In this document: positions 37,571 to 46,884 of the stretch, one piece after another | How positions within the stretch are numbered: position 1 is the first letter of the stretch | Layout of the letters: every line of letters begins with the position of its first letter | DNA from: Boswellia sacra | Taxonomy: Eukaryota > Streptophyta > Magnoliopsida > Sapindales > Burseraceae | Assembly: GCA_013180625.2 (NCBI GenBank) | Contig: SNVD02006237.1 | Coordinates: 182,352 to 246,351, forward strand | Direction of reading: 5' to 3' | Length of the DNA stretch: 64,000 nt | Notes under the pieces: generated by a model | Told to the model about the DNA's origin: nothing | The model's input: only the letters and a program-made list of their open reading frames with translations | Databases searched by the model: none | Translations under genes and position numbers: made by a program

Positions 37571-38286
37571 CAGGGGTGGCAATTTTTGACACAACACGCA
37601 AACACGACACGGGTTTAAGCGGGTTTGGGTTTTGGCATATTCGTGTTCGTGTCAGAGATGTCAACCTGTTTAATAATATTGTCGTGTTCGGGTTGAGAGT
37701 CTTCAACATGCGAACACGATTATGACACGACACGATTATGATGCAAACACGTTTATGACACGAGTAACACGAATATATATTATACACGATTGACACGATA
37801 ACACGATTAACACGAATATTGATATGATTACAAAATAATATTAAATTTAAAAAGACCAAACTTAATATTATAGTTTTAGACATTTTAGTCCATACATGTA
37901 TCCAAATTTTAAAATAAAAACAGAATTTTAAAACCTAATAAATTTTAAAACTTAGATATTTTTTTCATTTAACAAAAATTAGAAACCTAATTCTGTAACG
38001 TGCCATAATCATGTTAACTTATCATAATTGTGTTCACGGGTCATAATCGTGTAAACGTATCTTAATGTGTTAGACGGGTCGTGTTCGTGTCTAACACGAG
38101 CACAACCCGTTTATTATTTGTATTAGTGTGTCGTGTCGTGTTATCCGTTTAATAATCGTGTCGTGTTCGTATTGAGTCTTAGTGACACGAATAATAAACA
38201 GGTTGTGTTCGTGTCGTGTCAATCTTTATCGTGTCACAGCTCGACATGACACGAACACAACCCACGAACACAAATTGCCACTCCTA
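37571..38286. mobile_element. hAT-type non-autonomous element full of ACACGA motifs
   Basis: The ends are CAGGGGTGGCAAT and, reversed, TAGGAGTGGCAAT, typical of hAT. An exact 8-bp duplication, ATTCAAGT, flanks both sides (37563-37570 and 38287-38294). It is 716 bp. The left half is rich in ACACGA, CACGACACGA and AACACGA. The right half is rich in the inverse CGTGTCGTGT and TCGTGTTCGTG. No transposase is present, so it must be moved by a relative. It splits the copia protease reading. Confidence 0.9.
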
Positions 38287-38294
38287 ATTCAAGT

Positions 38295-39660
38295 AGTGAG
38301 TATGGAGGTAAAGACACTCTCTCTATTGGTTATGGAAGACAATTATATATCTCACATATTGGGAACACTGTACTACTTACATGTAATGATATTCTTAACC
38401 TACAAAATATCCTATGTGTGCCTAGAATCACCAAGAATCTGATAAGTGTTTCTAAACTTACTAGAGATAACAATGTGTTAATTGAATTCCATCCTGACTT
38501 TTGCCTTGTGAAGGACAAACAAACCCATCAAGTACTACTGCAAGGTAGAGTTAAAGGAGCACTTTACAAATTTTACCAAGGTGTTAAGAAACCAGTCAAG
38601 AGTTTGTCCAACAAAAATAAAACCTCAGCTTCAAATCCCGAAGTCTTACAAACCAGTCTTGACTCTAGAAACTCATCAGAGTCTTTCTCTACTAAAAAAG
38701 AGTTTTTTTTATCCTTTTAATTTGTCTGTATCAGTCTCCAATGCTTCACCAGAACAAATCAAAATCTGTATATGGCATAGGAAACTTGGACATCCATTTA
38801 TAAAGATTCTCAATCAAGTGTTGAAAGCTTGTAATGAACAGTTAGACAGTAATGAAAGTTCTAAATTTTGTGATGCTTGCCAATTGGGAAAGTCTCATGC
38901 ACTCCCCTTCAAAAATTCCACAAGTAAAACAAGTCACATCTTGGAATTGGTCCATACTAACTTGTGAGGCCTTGCACCTATTACATCAAGTTCAGGAAAC
39001 AAATACTATATACATTTCATAGATGATTTCAGCAGGTTTACATGGATATTTCCCTTGAAACATAAATCTGAAATCTTCCTAGTCTTCAAGCAATTTAAAA
39101 GCCTTATAGTAAACAAGTTTAAAGATCAATAAAATGCATTCAATCAGACTGGGGAGGGAAATACAAAGCACTTGCTGAGTTTCTTAAAACTCATGGGATT
39201 GAATCTAGGATAGCCTATCCACATACTCATGAACAACAAGGCAAGGCAAAGAGAAAACACATGCATATAGTGGATATAGGACTTACCATGCTAGCACAAG
39301 CTAACATGCCCTTGAAATACTGGTGGGAAGCCTTCCATATAGTAGTTTGGATAATCAATAGGCTCCCAACACTAGTGTTGAATAATCTTTCTCCTTGGAC
39401 GAAAATCTTCAATCAAAAGCTAGATTACAAATCTTTTAAAACTTTTGGATGTTCTCGCTTCCCTTATCTGAGGCCATATCACCCCTAAAAGTTTCAATTT
39501 CACTCCACAAAGTGTGTCTTCTTAGGATACAATGACTCCCATAAAGGTTACAAATTCTTAAGTCCTACTAGGAGAGTCTACATTTCTAGGCATGTAACAT
39601 TCAATGAGTTAGAGTTTCCTTTCAAAAATGGTTTCTTGAATTTAGAGAGAGTCATGAGTC
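38295..39660 (+). pseudogene. Copia B gag-pre-integrase and integrase
   Basis: After the hAT insertion the reading resumes with VPRITKNLISVSKLTRDNNV (38416 on). Next come the zinc-binding motif IWHRKLGHPF and FCDACQLGKSHALP, the core motifs FIDDFSRFTWIFPLKH and IESRIAYPHTHEQQG, and the conserved WWEAFHIVVWIINRLP. Stops (for example after LVHTNL, near 38966) and a frameshift near 39130 inactivate it. Confidence 0.85.
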
Positions 39661-39789
39661 ACAAACCTCCAATCCAAATCAATCTGGTCTATTCATTCCA
39701 TTCCTTAATAGGTGGTCTCCCCAAAGGTTTCAAACTGAGCCACAAAAGTCTGATGAATCACTAAGCAAAAAAGTTCCTCCTAGCTCTCC

Positions 39790-41070
39790 TGATGCAACAG
39801 TACAAGTTTCTCCTCAAACCAATCGAATTTCCAACACTGATTCTCCACCCTCATCTGAGAATTCATCAAACTCATCAAAAAGCTACTCCAGACCTGAATG
39901 AAACTAATGAAACTCCCACAGAGTTACCTTTTGTTCATCCTACCTCCTCTCGTTATCCTATGATTACAAGGTCAAAGATAGGAATCTTCAAACCAAAAAT
40001 TTATAGCCTTGAACTATGGAGTTCTTTCTCAGAAGCTTTGAAGTTAGTCTTCTGGAAAAAAGCAATGGATGATGAATTCAATGCTTTAATCAAGAATGAC
40101 ACTTAGACATTAGTACCTTATTCTCCACACTACAACCTTGTTGGGAACAAATGGGTATTTACAATCAAACTGAATAGTGATGGTTCAATTCATAGACACA
40201 AGGCCAAGTTAGTGGCAAAGGGGCTTCATCAGAACCCAGGCATAGACTAAAACATACAATCCAATGGTCAAACCTAGAACAATAAGAGTAATTCTGACTT
40301 TGGCTATGTCACAAGGTTAGGAAGTGAGGCAATTGGACTTCAATAATACCTTCTTGAATAGCAATCTAGAAGAGGCAGTTTTCATGGAGCAACCCGAAGG
40401 TTATATAGATCCTACAAAACCAACACATGTATGCAAACTCAACAAGGCTCTTTATGGATTAAAACAGGCACCCAAGGCCTGGTTTGACAAGCTAAAAGAC
40501 ACTATTCTCGAATGGGGGTTCATAAATCTAAGTCTGATTCTTCCCTCTTTGTATTCAAGGAACAAAAGGATGTGATCTACATACCGGTTTATGTAGATGA
40601 CATTCTAATGACTGGGAACAATCCTAAGATATGTCAAGGACTCATTCTTGAGTTAAACAAAAGGTTTGCATTAAGGATCTTGGAGAACTACACTTCTTCC
40701 TTGGCATAGAAGTAAAGAGAGACATTTCAAGAATTTACTTGAGTGAGACTAAGTACCTCACTGACTTACTGCAAAAACTCAAGTTTGATCATTTGAAAGG
40801 TTGTCCTACTCCATCAGTACTCAATCAAAAAATGTCATCAAAGGAAGACTTAAAACCATTCCATGATCTTGCTCTCTATAGAAGCACCTTTGGAGCTCTA
40901 CAATATTTATCCCACACAAGACCTGACATTGCTTATGTAGTCAGTAAGCTTAGTCAGTCGCTTCAAGCTCCTAACATAGGTCATTGGAAAGGAGTGAAGA
41001 GGATACTGAGGTATCTTAAAGCTACAAGTTCCTTTAGCCTTCATATCAAGCCTTATGACAATTACAATAT
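39790..41070 (+). pseudogene. Copia B reverse transcriptase and start of RNase H
   Basis: RT shows KKAMDDEFNALIKND (40060), [20 protein letters not shown] (40325-40390), [18 protein letters not shown] and the active site VYVDDILMTGNN (40590-40625). The part leading to RNase H shows YRSTFGALQYLSHTRPDIAY (40880-40945). The reading is cut at 41070 by the Athila-like insertion. A frameshift lies near 40680. Confidence 0.88.
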
Positions 41071-42483
41071 TGATAAGTGTATATTTATGTATTATTTTCA
41101 TATCAATTCGTCCATGTTTCTTTGCTATATTCCTTGGTATTTTTATGTTTCTGTGTGGTTTTGATGTTTGTAGGAGTTTTGGAGCAACTTGCACAAAAAT
41201 GGAGTAAAACCCTTCATTTTCACCTCTGCTAGTCAACCATCTTCTCGGATTTAATTGTATTGATATACAATGAACCCGATGACATATTATATAACGTTGG
41301 AAAGCTCTCGAAGTCTATTTTCTGGAGAAATTTACGGTTTATAAATCCATTCAGTGTACCAAAAGTTGTAATCAAAACAGTGTGAGAAGTATAGAAATGT
41401 AATTCCACAAATCACTGTAGCATGTATAATACGGGACACTGTAGCAGGTTACTGTAGCAGAGTATTTAAACACATTTTAGGGTTTTATTTTCATAACTTG
41501 AAGAGGGGAGAACGTGGTGGAGGCTGCAGCTCTGGAATTCTCTCATCTCTTGGAGTTCTTGAAGGAGATTGAAGGCTTGGAAAGAGGAAGAACTACAATC
41601 CAAAGAGATTTACATCAAATTTGCTAAGTTTTCCCTTTCCCTTTCATTTTCTGGAATGTCTCCATATTGTATTGTATTTGTACGTTCTGAATATGTGTAA
41701 CTAAATCTGAATTGGTTGAGGGTGATTTCAAAGCCCTTGATATGGTTTTTGTGAAGTTGATTGTGCAAGGAATTGTTATCCAATTCTCTAATTGAAGTTG
41801 CTTGTATTTTCCCATGTTTAATGCTTATGATTGCTTGCTGATTGTATTTGGGTGGCCAACTGAATATAATCTGGATATTGTCTATTGCTAGACTAGAAAT
41901 CTTGATCCGTAATTGTCTTGAATTTCTAATCATTAGTAGCAAAATTGTGATCAGAGATTGCAATTGGAGAATATAACCTAAGTTAAATAATCCGAGCTTG
42001 TGTGTTTATTGCTTAGATCAACCTGTCTTTCTTTTCATAATGCATCCATTGAATTAAATTTAGAGAGCTTGTTCTAGGTTGTTTGATGGATATAGATTAA
42101 ATAAAGAGCCTATTTTATTTAACAACAAAGTAAGGAAAGATTGGGATAACAGAGCTTATTGTTATCTACGGTTGATAATTTTAATGGTGTAATTGGATGA
42201 TAATTCTATAATTAATTCGTAAATCCATATCTTGTGGTGGAGAATGATCCCTTGACCAGATTTGTATCATTGATTAATTCCCATTCCATTTAACTTTGCT
42301 TTGTGTTATTCTTCATTTGCTTTCGTATTAAGTTTAATCAATCAATCAACAAAACCCCCCCTGTTCAGTTTATTATTGCTGGAAAATAACAAATTCAATT
42401 AGATTCAATCCTTGTGGGAACGATATCTACTTATCACTTTATTACTTGTGCGACTAGTATACTTGCTAGTTTTGAACGCATCA
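41071..42483 (+). repeat. 5' LTR of the Athila-like element
   Basis: Begins TGATAAGTGTATATT and ends GAACGCATCA. A TATA-like GAGTATTTAAACAC near 41459 precedes a GGGTTTTATTTTCAT start region. ORFs at 40907-41236 and 41610-41963 on the minus strand are chance readings of the LTR. Confidence 0.92.
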
Positions 42484-42510
42484 AGTTTTTGGCGCTGTTG
42501 CCGGGGATTA
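42484..42510 (+). promoter_or_regulatory. Primer-binding site (tRNA-Asp type)
   Basis: TTTTTGGCGCTGTTGCCGGG starts four bases after the LTR end. The TGGCGC..GTTGCCGGGGA string is complementary to the 3' end of tRNA-Asp with one mismatch, as known for Athila-type elements. Confidence 0.85.
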
Positions 42511-42599
42511 ATTTTCTAATCGATTTGTTATTTTGTTTTCATTGTTGATTCGTATTTTTTTTTGTTTTTCTTTTCTGATTGTTTGTGTTTAGGCCACAT

Positions 42600-44612
42600 G
42601 GCAGTAAACTTCCAACAATTCAGTAGCTGATTTGAGCCACAATTACATTGGAGTGTAAATGAGGTAAGCACTCAAAACATTGAACAACAACTTTTTGAGC
42701 TAACTTCTCTTGTGGAAAACATGGCTGTAGGACATATGCAGAAATCTTATGCATGTGAGGTATATTTTACCATGGAGCATCCAATCGACATGTATCCAAC
42801 TATGCAAGGAGATATGGAACAAGCCAATGCCATGGATGGATTTCTAGGACAAACAAGTCAATGGTATGATCCCTTCTCTAACACTTACGATGCTGGATGG
42901 GAAGATCACCCTAATTTCGGTTACTGAAATCATCAACCAATCGTCCCAAATGCCATACCAAATCAACTACAAGGTTTTAATCAACCTCGAGTGCAGCAAC
43001 CATTTCAAATACAACCACCACCAATGCCACAACCAGCACCACAACCAGCTCCAGAAAACTCAGGTATGTCACTCCAGGATATTGTTAATGCACTTGCCAC
43101 TAACACAATGCAATTCCAGCAGGAAACTGGGGCAAGTATCCAAAACCTGGCAAATCAAATGGGACAATTGGCTACTAGCATGAGCAAATTTGAGGGCCAA
43201 GGCTCAGAAGAATTATCTTGTCAAACGGTGATCAATCCAATAGAGAATTCTTGTGCAATAACTTTGCAAAATGGAGAGCAATTAGATGTCCTGCCAAAGA
43301 AATCACAAACTGATGAAGGAGATGACACCACTTCCACCATGAACAAAACACTGACTTCTCAGGTAAATCCTATAACTCCCATTCCTTCATATGTTTCTCC
43401 TCCACTTTTTCCTAGTAGATTTGCAAAATCGAAGGAGGAACAAGAACAAGAAATCCTGGAAACTTCTCACAAAATCGAGGTAAATATACCACTTCTGGAT
43501 GCTATCGAGCAAGTACCTCGTTGTACAAAATTTCTCAAGGAGTTATGCACCAACAAGAGAAAGTTGAAGGGAAATGAGAAAGTAAGTGTGGGGGAAAATG
43601 TTTCAGCTGTATTGCAAAGAAAAATTCCTCCGAAATGCAAAGATCCAGGTACGTTCACCATTCCATGCACCATTGGTAATACCAAGTTTGAAAGAGCTAT
43701 GTTAGATTTAGGAGCATCTATTAATGTCATGCCATATTCTATTTATGCTTCTTTAAATCTTGGACCTTTTGCGAAAACTGGTATTACCATTCAGTTTGCT
43801 GATCATTTTAATGCATATCGAAAAGAGTTGTGGAAGATGTGCTTGTGCAGGTGAATCAATTGGTTTTCCCAGCAGACTCTTATGTTCTTGAAATAGAGGA
43901 TGAGACATCTCCTAATCTAACACCGATTCTTATAGAGAGACCATTCTTGAAAACTGCTAGAACCAAGATTGATGTTCATGATGGCACTCTCACCATAGTG
44001 TTTGATGGCAAGGTGATCCGTTTCAATATTTTTGAGGCAATGAGGTACCCTAGTGACTTATATTCTGTTTTTGTAGTTGACGTTACTGATTCTCTGTCAC
44101 AACAATGTTTTGAGTTAACTTGCAAGAATGGATTGGATGTAGCTATTAGTGAGCACAAAGGAACAGAAAATTCTAATGAATCAAGAATTCTGATACAAGT
44201 GTCTAAAGAAGTGAAGGAAGTTCTGGCAAGCTTAGATGAGACTATAGCCATAACCATAAGCAGGTATGATGTTTCGTATATTGAAATGTCTTTATCTAAT
44301 GAGAAACTTCTTCATTCTGTGATGAAGGCCAATACCGTGGAGCTTAAGCCACTTTCAGATTATTTGAAGCATGTGTTCTTGGGTGACAAAGATCCTTTGC
44401 CAATTACAATAGAAATGGGCCTTGCACCACTAAAAGAAGAGAAACTCGTCCGAGTACTTAGAGATCACAAAATAGCTATTGGGTGGATGATTGCTAACAT
44501 CAAAGGCCCAGCCATATGCATGGACCGTATCTTGTTAGAAGAAGAATCCAAGCCCATTAGTGAAGCACAGCAGAGATTGGACCCTCCCATGATGGAACCA
44601 ACGTCGGGCTAA
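42600..44612 (+). pseudogene. Athila-like gag C-terminal part, protease and pol linker
   Basis: Three open pieces: 42712-42927; 42991-43854, starting with a Gln/Pro-rich stretch and then DIVNALATNTMQFQQETG and IQNLANQMGQLATSMS, as in Athila gag; and 43830-44612. The aspartic protease active site appears as MLDLGASINVMPYSIY (near 43697), and the region ends with RPFLKTARTKIDVHDGTL (near 43937). The next part, AIGWMIANIKG and RILLEEESKPISEAQQRLDP, normally leads into RT. Here it breaks after PPMMEP (about 44595) and joins 3' non-coding sequence (GGGAGGCAACCCAATG). A frameshift separates the last two pieces. No RT domain exists anywhere in the element. Confidence 0.88.
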
Positions 44613-45058
44613 GGACGTTAAACCAAGTGCTTATTGGGAGGCAACCCAATGTTTTTGAAAAATAAATAAAAAAAGACAAGAAAAATAAAATAAGGTAGTA
44701 ATGATCAATTTTTGTGTCTCGAGGAGATTCCTTTCGTAGTCCATCAAATTGATCAGGTTTTATCTCTCTTTGCCATCTGTCTCATTTGTTTTTATTTGTT
44801 TTTACTTGTTTTTGACTTTTGTTTGTTATTGTGTTGTTATCTCTTTTATGTGTCTTTAGTTTCGTTTCTGCTCTTTTCTTTTCCTTTCTATTGTTTAATT
44901 TGATTATTTCGTACTTCGAATTCATTTGTGCAACAGCTTGAGGAAACATTCAAAGGGGAGCTGAAACCATTGCCTGAAGGTTTTTTGAAACGTGTACATC
45001 TTGGAGAAGAACAGACTCAATCATATTTTCGGTAATATCTCTCCTTTTCTTCTCTCCA
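44613..45058 (+). other. Athila 3' non-coding segment with a relic of the pol linker
   Basis: Starts with GGCTAAGGACGTTAAACC and GGGAGGCAACCCAATG, normally found after pol in Athila elements. A T-rich stretch follows whose 63-codon ORF (44712-44903) is hydrophobic by composition. At 44936-45034 the reading QLEETFKGELKPLPEGFLKR then VHLGEEQTQSYFR resembles the linker at 44339-44395 (ELKPLSDYLKHVFLGDKD). So a second copy of the protease-RT linker has been pasted just before the virus-like ORF. Confidence 0.55.
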
Positions 45059-45613
45059 ATGGATGCCGATATCTTTCTGTCGAACCTTCGTAAATATTTC
45101 TCTTCACTTCCTCAAAATGCTGTGTTTAAAATTTACAAAATACGAATGACTAGACTTTGGGTATTGATGCTCTTAAATCTGCCTGCGGATATCCGATGGC
45201 TTATCGAAGCCAAGGTAAGATTGTCCGGTGAGCCGGACATTAATCTCGCAAAATACATGCCTGGTCTAGGAAAGAGCTACTACGCCAAGAGGCGAAGAGC
45301 GAAAAGGTTACAAGTATGTTATAAATGTGCTAGATGGAATTGTAACCAGACTTGTCGTTCATTAGGTTTTGCGTCCAGGAATAGAGAAGATAAACTTTCA
45401 TTTATTAAGAATGGTTTGAGTAATGAGTCGCTGGATAATGTTTTGCTAACTCTCGAGTCACATTCTTGTGGACTTGTTCAGCGTGAATTGCTTAATCTAT
45501 GGACACAATTTCGTGATGAATTGCAGTGTTATAGTCTAGGGAATCTGACTAAAAACGACCCTGTTTGCCAGTTTATAAGAAAACTGGATGGGAAGCAAAT
45601 CCCCGACTCATAG
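45059..45613 (+). CDS. Zinc-finger ORF resembling plant-virus nucleic-acid-binding protein
   Basis: An open 184-codon frame with an ATG start at 45059. A short helical N-terminus with LPADIRWLIEAKV (residues 41-53) is followed by a strongly basic segment, YAKRRRAKRL (75-84), and a four-cysteine cluster at C87, C90, C95 and C99 (spacing CX2C X4 C X3 C). This order, a hydrophobic segment, GLGKSYYAKRRRAK and then the cysteines, resembles the small cysteine-rich nucleic-acid-binding proteins of carla-, allexi- and mandariviruses (Pfam Viral_NABP), some of which suppress RNA silencing. The C-terminal half (120-184) has no match I know. The spacing of the last two Cys differs from carlaviruses. It is not part of the usual Athila gene set. 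It may be a captured viral gene or an element-specific protein; I cannot decide without a search. Confidence 0.5.
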   Translation: MDADIFLSNLRKYFSSLPQNAVFKIYKIRMTRLWVLMLLNLPADIRWLIEAKVRLSGEPDINLAKYMPGLGKSYYAKRRRAKRLQVCYKCARWNCNQTCRSLGFASRNREDKLSFIKNGLSNESLDNVLLTLESHSCGLVQRELLNLWTQFRDELQCYSLGNLTKNDPVCQFIRKLDGKQIPDS

Positions 45614-45842
45614 AAGGCGTTTCAGCCGTTACTGGACGTAAAACCAGAGGAAGATGTGAGCCACAATCACAACTACTTGTATATTTGAATGTGTGTTGTT
45701 GTTGTCGAATTTTATTTCTTTCTTGTTTCGTTTGATCTGATTATCAATGTTGTTTTTGTGTTGTTGTTGTTTGTTGATTTTGTTTGTTTTAATTTCAAGT
45801 TTTCTTTTTGACAAACCATATGACTACCCTATGGCATAAGTA
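45614..45842. other. Spacer between the zinc-finger ORF and the tandem array
   Basis: T- and G-rich (many TTGTT units) with no ORF of interest. It contains GACGTAAAACCAGAGGAAGA, reminiscent of Athila 3' sequence. Confidence 0.4.
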
Positions 45843-46045
45843 CACGTGGGAGACAAGTGTGGAGGTTTTGTCAACCTCCACCGAAAGTATATCTCTACTT
45901 TTCATGCTTCACGTGGGAGACAAGTGTGGCGGTTTTGTCAAACCCCCGCCGAAAGTGTATCTCCATTTTCCATGCTTCACGTGGGAGACAAGTGTGTAGG
46001 TTTTGTCAAACCTCGCCGAAAGCATATCTCATTTTTTCAAATTTT
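45843..46045. promoter_or_regulatory. Three tandem units, each with a CACGTG box and a hairpin
   Basis: Units start at 45843, 45910 and 45978 (67 and 68 bp apart), each opening CACGTGGGAGACAAGTGTG. CACGTG is the plant G-box bound by bZIP and bHLH factors. Each unit then has an inverted repeat around TTTTGTC. Unit 1 forms a perfect 9-bp stem (GTGGAGGTT with AACCTCCAC). Unit 3 forms AGGTTT with AAACCT. Unit 2 pairs GGC with GCC and GG with CC. Unit stems differ in sequence but partly keep pairing. The array ends about 190 bp before the LOG start codon. A promoter or RNA-structure role is inferred. ORFs through it are chance readings. Confidence 0.6.
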
Positions 46046-46234
46046 GGGGCGATAAATCTGCATCGAGCAACCCCCACCGAAATTATGTCCCCATGTGTCA
46101 AATTTGAGAGTTTTACGTGTGTATATATCCATTTTGCATATTCTCAAATGTCATTTTATAACCTGTCTTGCACTTGAATCGCATAATACCTAACGCACAT
46201 CATTATCTTGCACAAGTTTAGAGCACTTTTAGAA

Positions 46235-46884
46235 ATGGAGAAAACACCAATTCGGCGATTCCAAAATATATGCGTATTTTGTGGATCGCAATTTGGTAAA
46301 GATGGAGAGTTTACAACAGCAGCTCTTGATCTTGGTAGGACATTAGCTGCGAGGGGTATTCATTTGATTTATGGAGGGGGTAGTCTTGGGTTAATGGGGT
46401 GTGTGTCGACAGCTGCATCCTTAGGAGGAAGCAAAGTTCTCGGCATTATCCCTAAACCATTAGCTGTACGAGATATCGTAGGCAACACCATGGGGGAAGA
46501 GTTACAGGTTTCTAGTATGCATGAGCGTATTGCACATATGGTCATTAAATCTGATGCATTTATAGCTTTGCCCGGTGGTTATGGTACATTAGAGGAGATA
46601 TTTCAAATCACCTCTTGGGCACAGCTAAACATCCATCGGAAACCCATTGGTTTGTTAAATGTCAATAATTTTTTTGATGGTTTGTTGTCTTTTCTTGATC
46701 AAGCAGTAGAAAAAAATTCATCTCACAGTCAGCGAGGCAAATCCTGGTTACAGCTTCAACTGCAGGGGAGTTAATTGACAAATTACAAGAATTCGTCTAT
46801 TCGCCTGATTCAACAATGGCTCGGATAGATTGGTTTGGAGAAGGCAATAAGAGGCGTAAACTGGATTTAACGCTCCATCTGTAA
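46235..46884 (+). pseudogene. LOG: LOG-type cytokinin riboside 5'-monophosphate phosphoribohydrolase, intronless, one frameshift
   Basis: LOG enzymes release active cytokinin base from its riboside monophosphate in one step in the cytosol. From ATG 46235 the frame reads MEKTPIRRFQNICVFCGSQF, then LIYGGGSLGLMG (44-55), VLGIIPKPL, MHERIAHM (95-102) and ALPGGYGTLEEIF (111-123), then SWAQLNIHRKPIGLLNV. The nucleotide-binding PGGxGTxxE motif and the counterparts of the catalytic Arg (R98) and Glu (E121) are intact. The frame breaks after DQAVEK (160) at a run of seven A (46710-46716). One base is missing; the other frame continues with family-like sequence to a stop at 46882-46884, giving full family length (about 215 residues). 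Plant LOG genes have several introns and this copy has none, so it derives from an mRNA. It sits inside the retroelement, behind the tandem array. It could be a very young pseudogene, a truncated product or a homopolymer sequencing error. Confidence 0.93.

Noticed and set aside
40907..41236. Minus-strand ORFs across the Athila LTRs (also 41610-41963, 48862-49218 and 49423-49743)
   Set aside because: They are the same chance readings in both LTRs, differ by LTR indels that shift frame, and match no protein family.
44712..44903. Hydrophobic 63-codon ORF that could be an envelope-like membrane protein
   Set aside because: The hydrophobicity comes from a T-rich stretch (TTT, CTT and TTG codons). 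No signal peptide plus stalk layout, no cysteines in pattern, no similarity to env-like proteins.
45857..46177. 106-codon ORF across the tandem array before LOG
   Set aside because: The 67- and 68-bp units are not multiples of three, so the repeats are read in different frames. The inverted-repeat signal explains the conservation better.
46235..46884. LOG as an ordinary host gene that merely lies between two unrelated LTRs
   Set aside because: The outer flanks are adjoining halves of one copia RNase H with a matching AATAT duplication, and the LTRs are of equal length and nearly identical. LOG therefore lies inside one insertion. It also has no introns.
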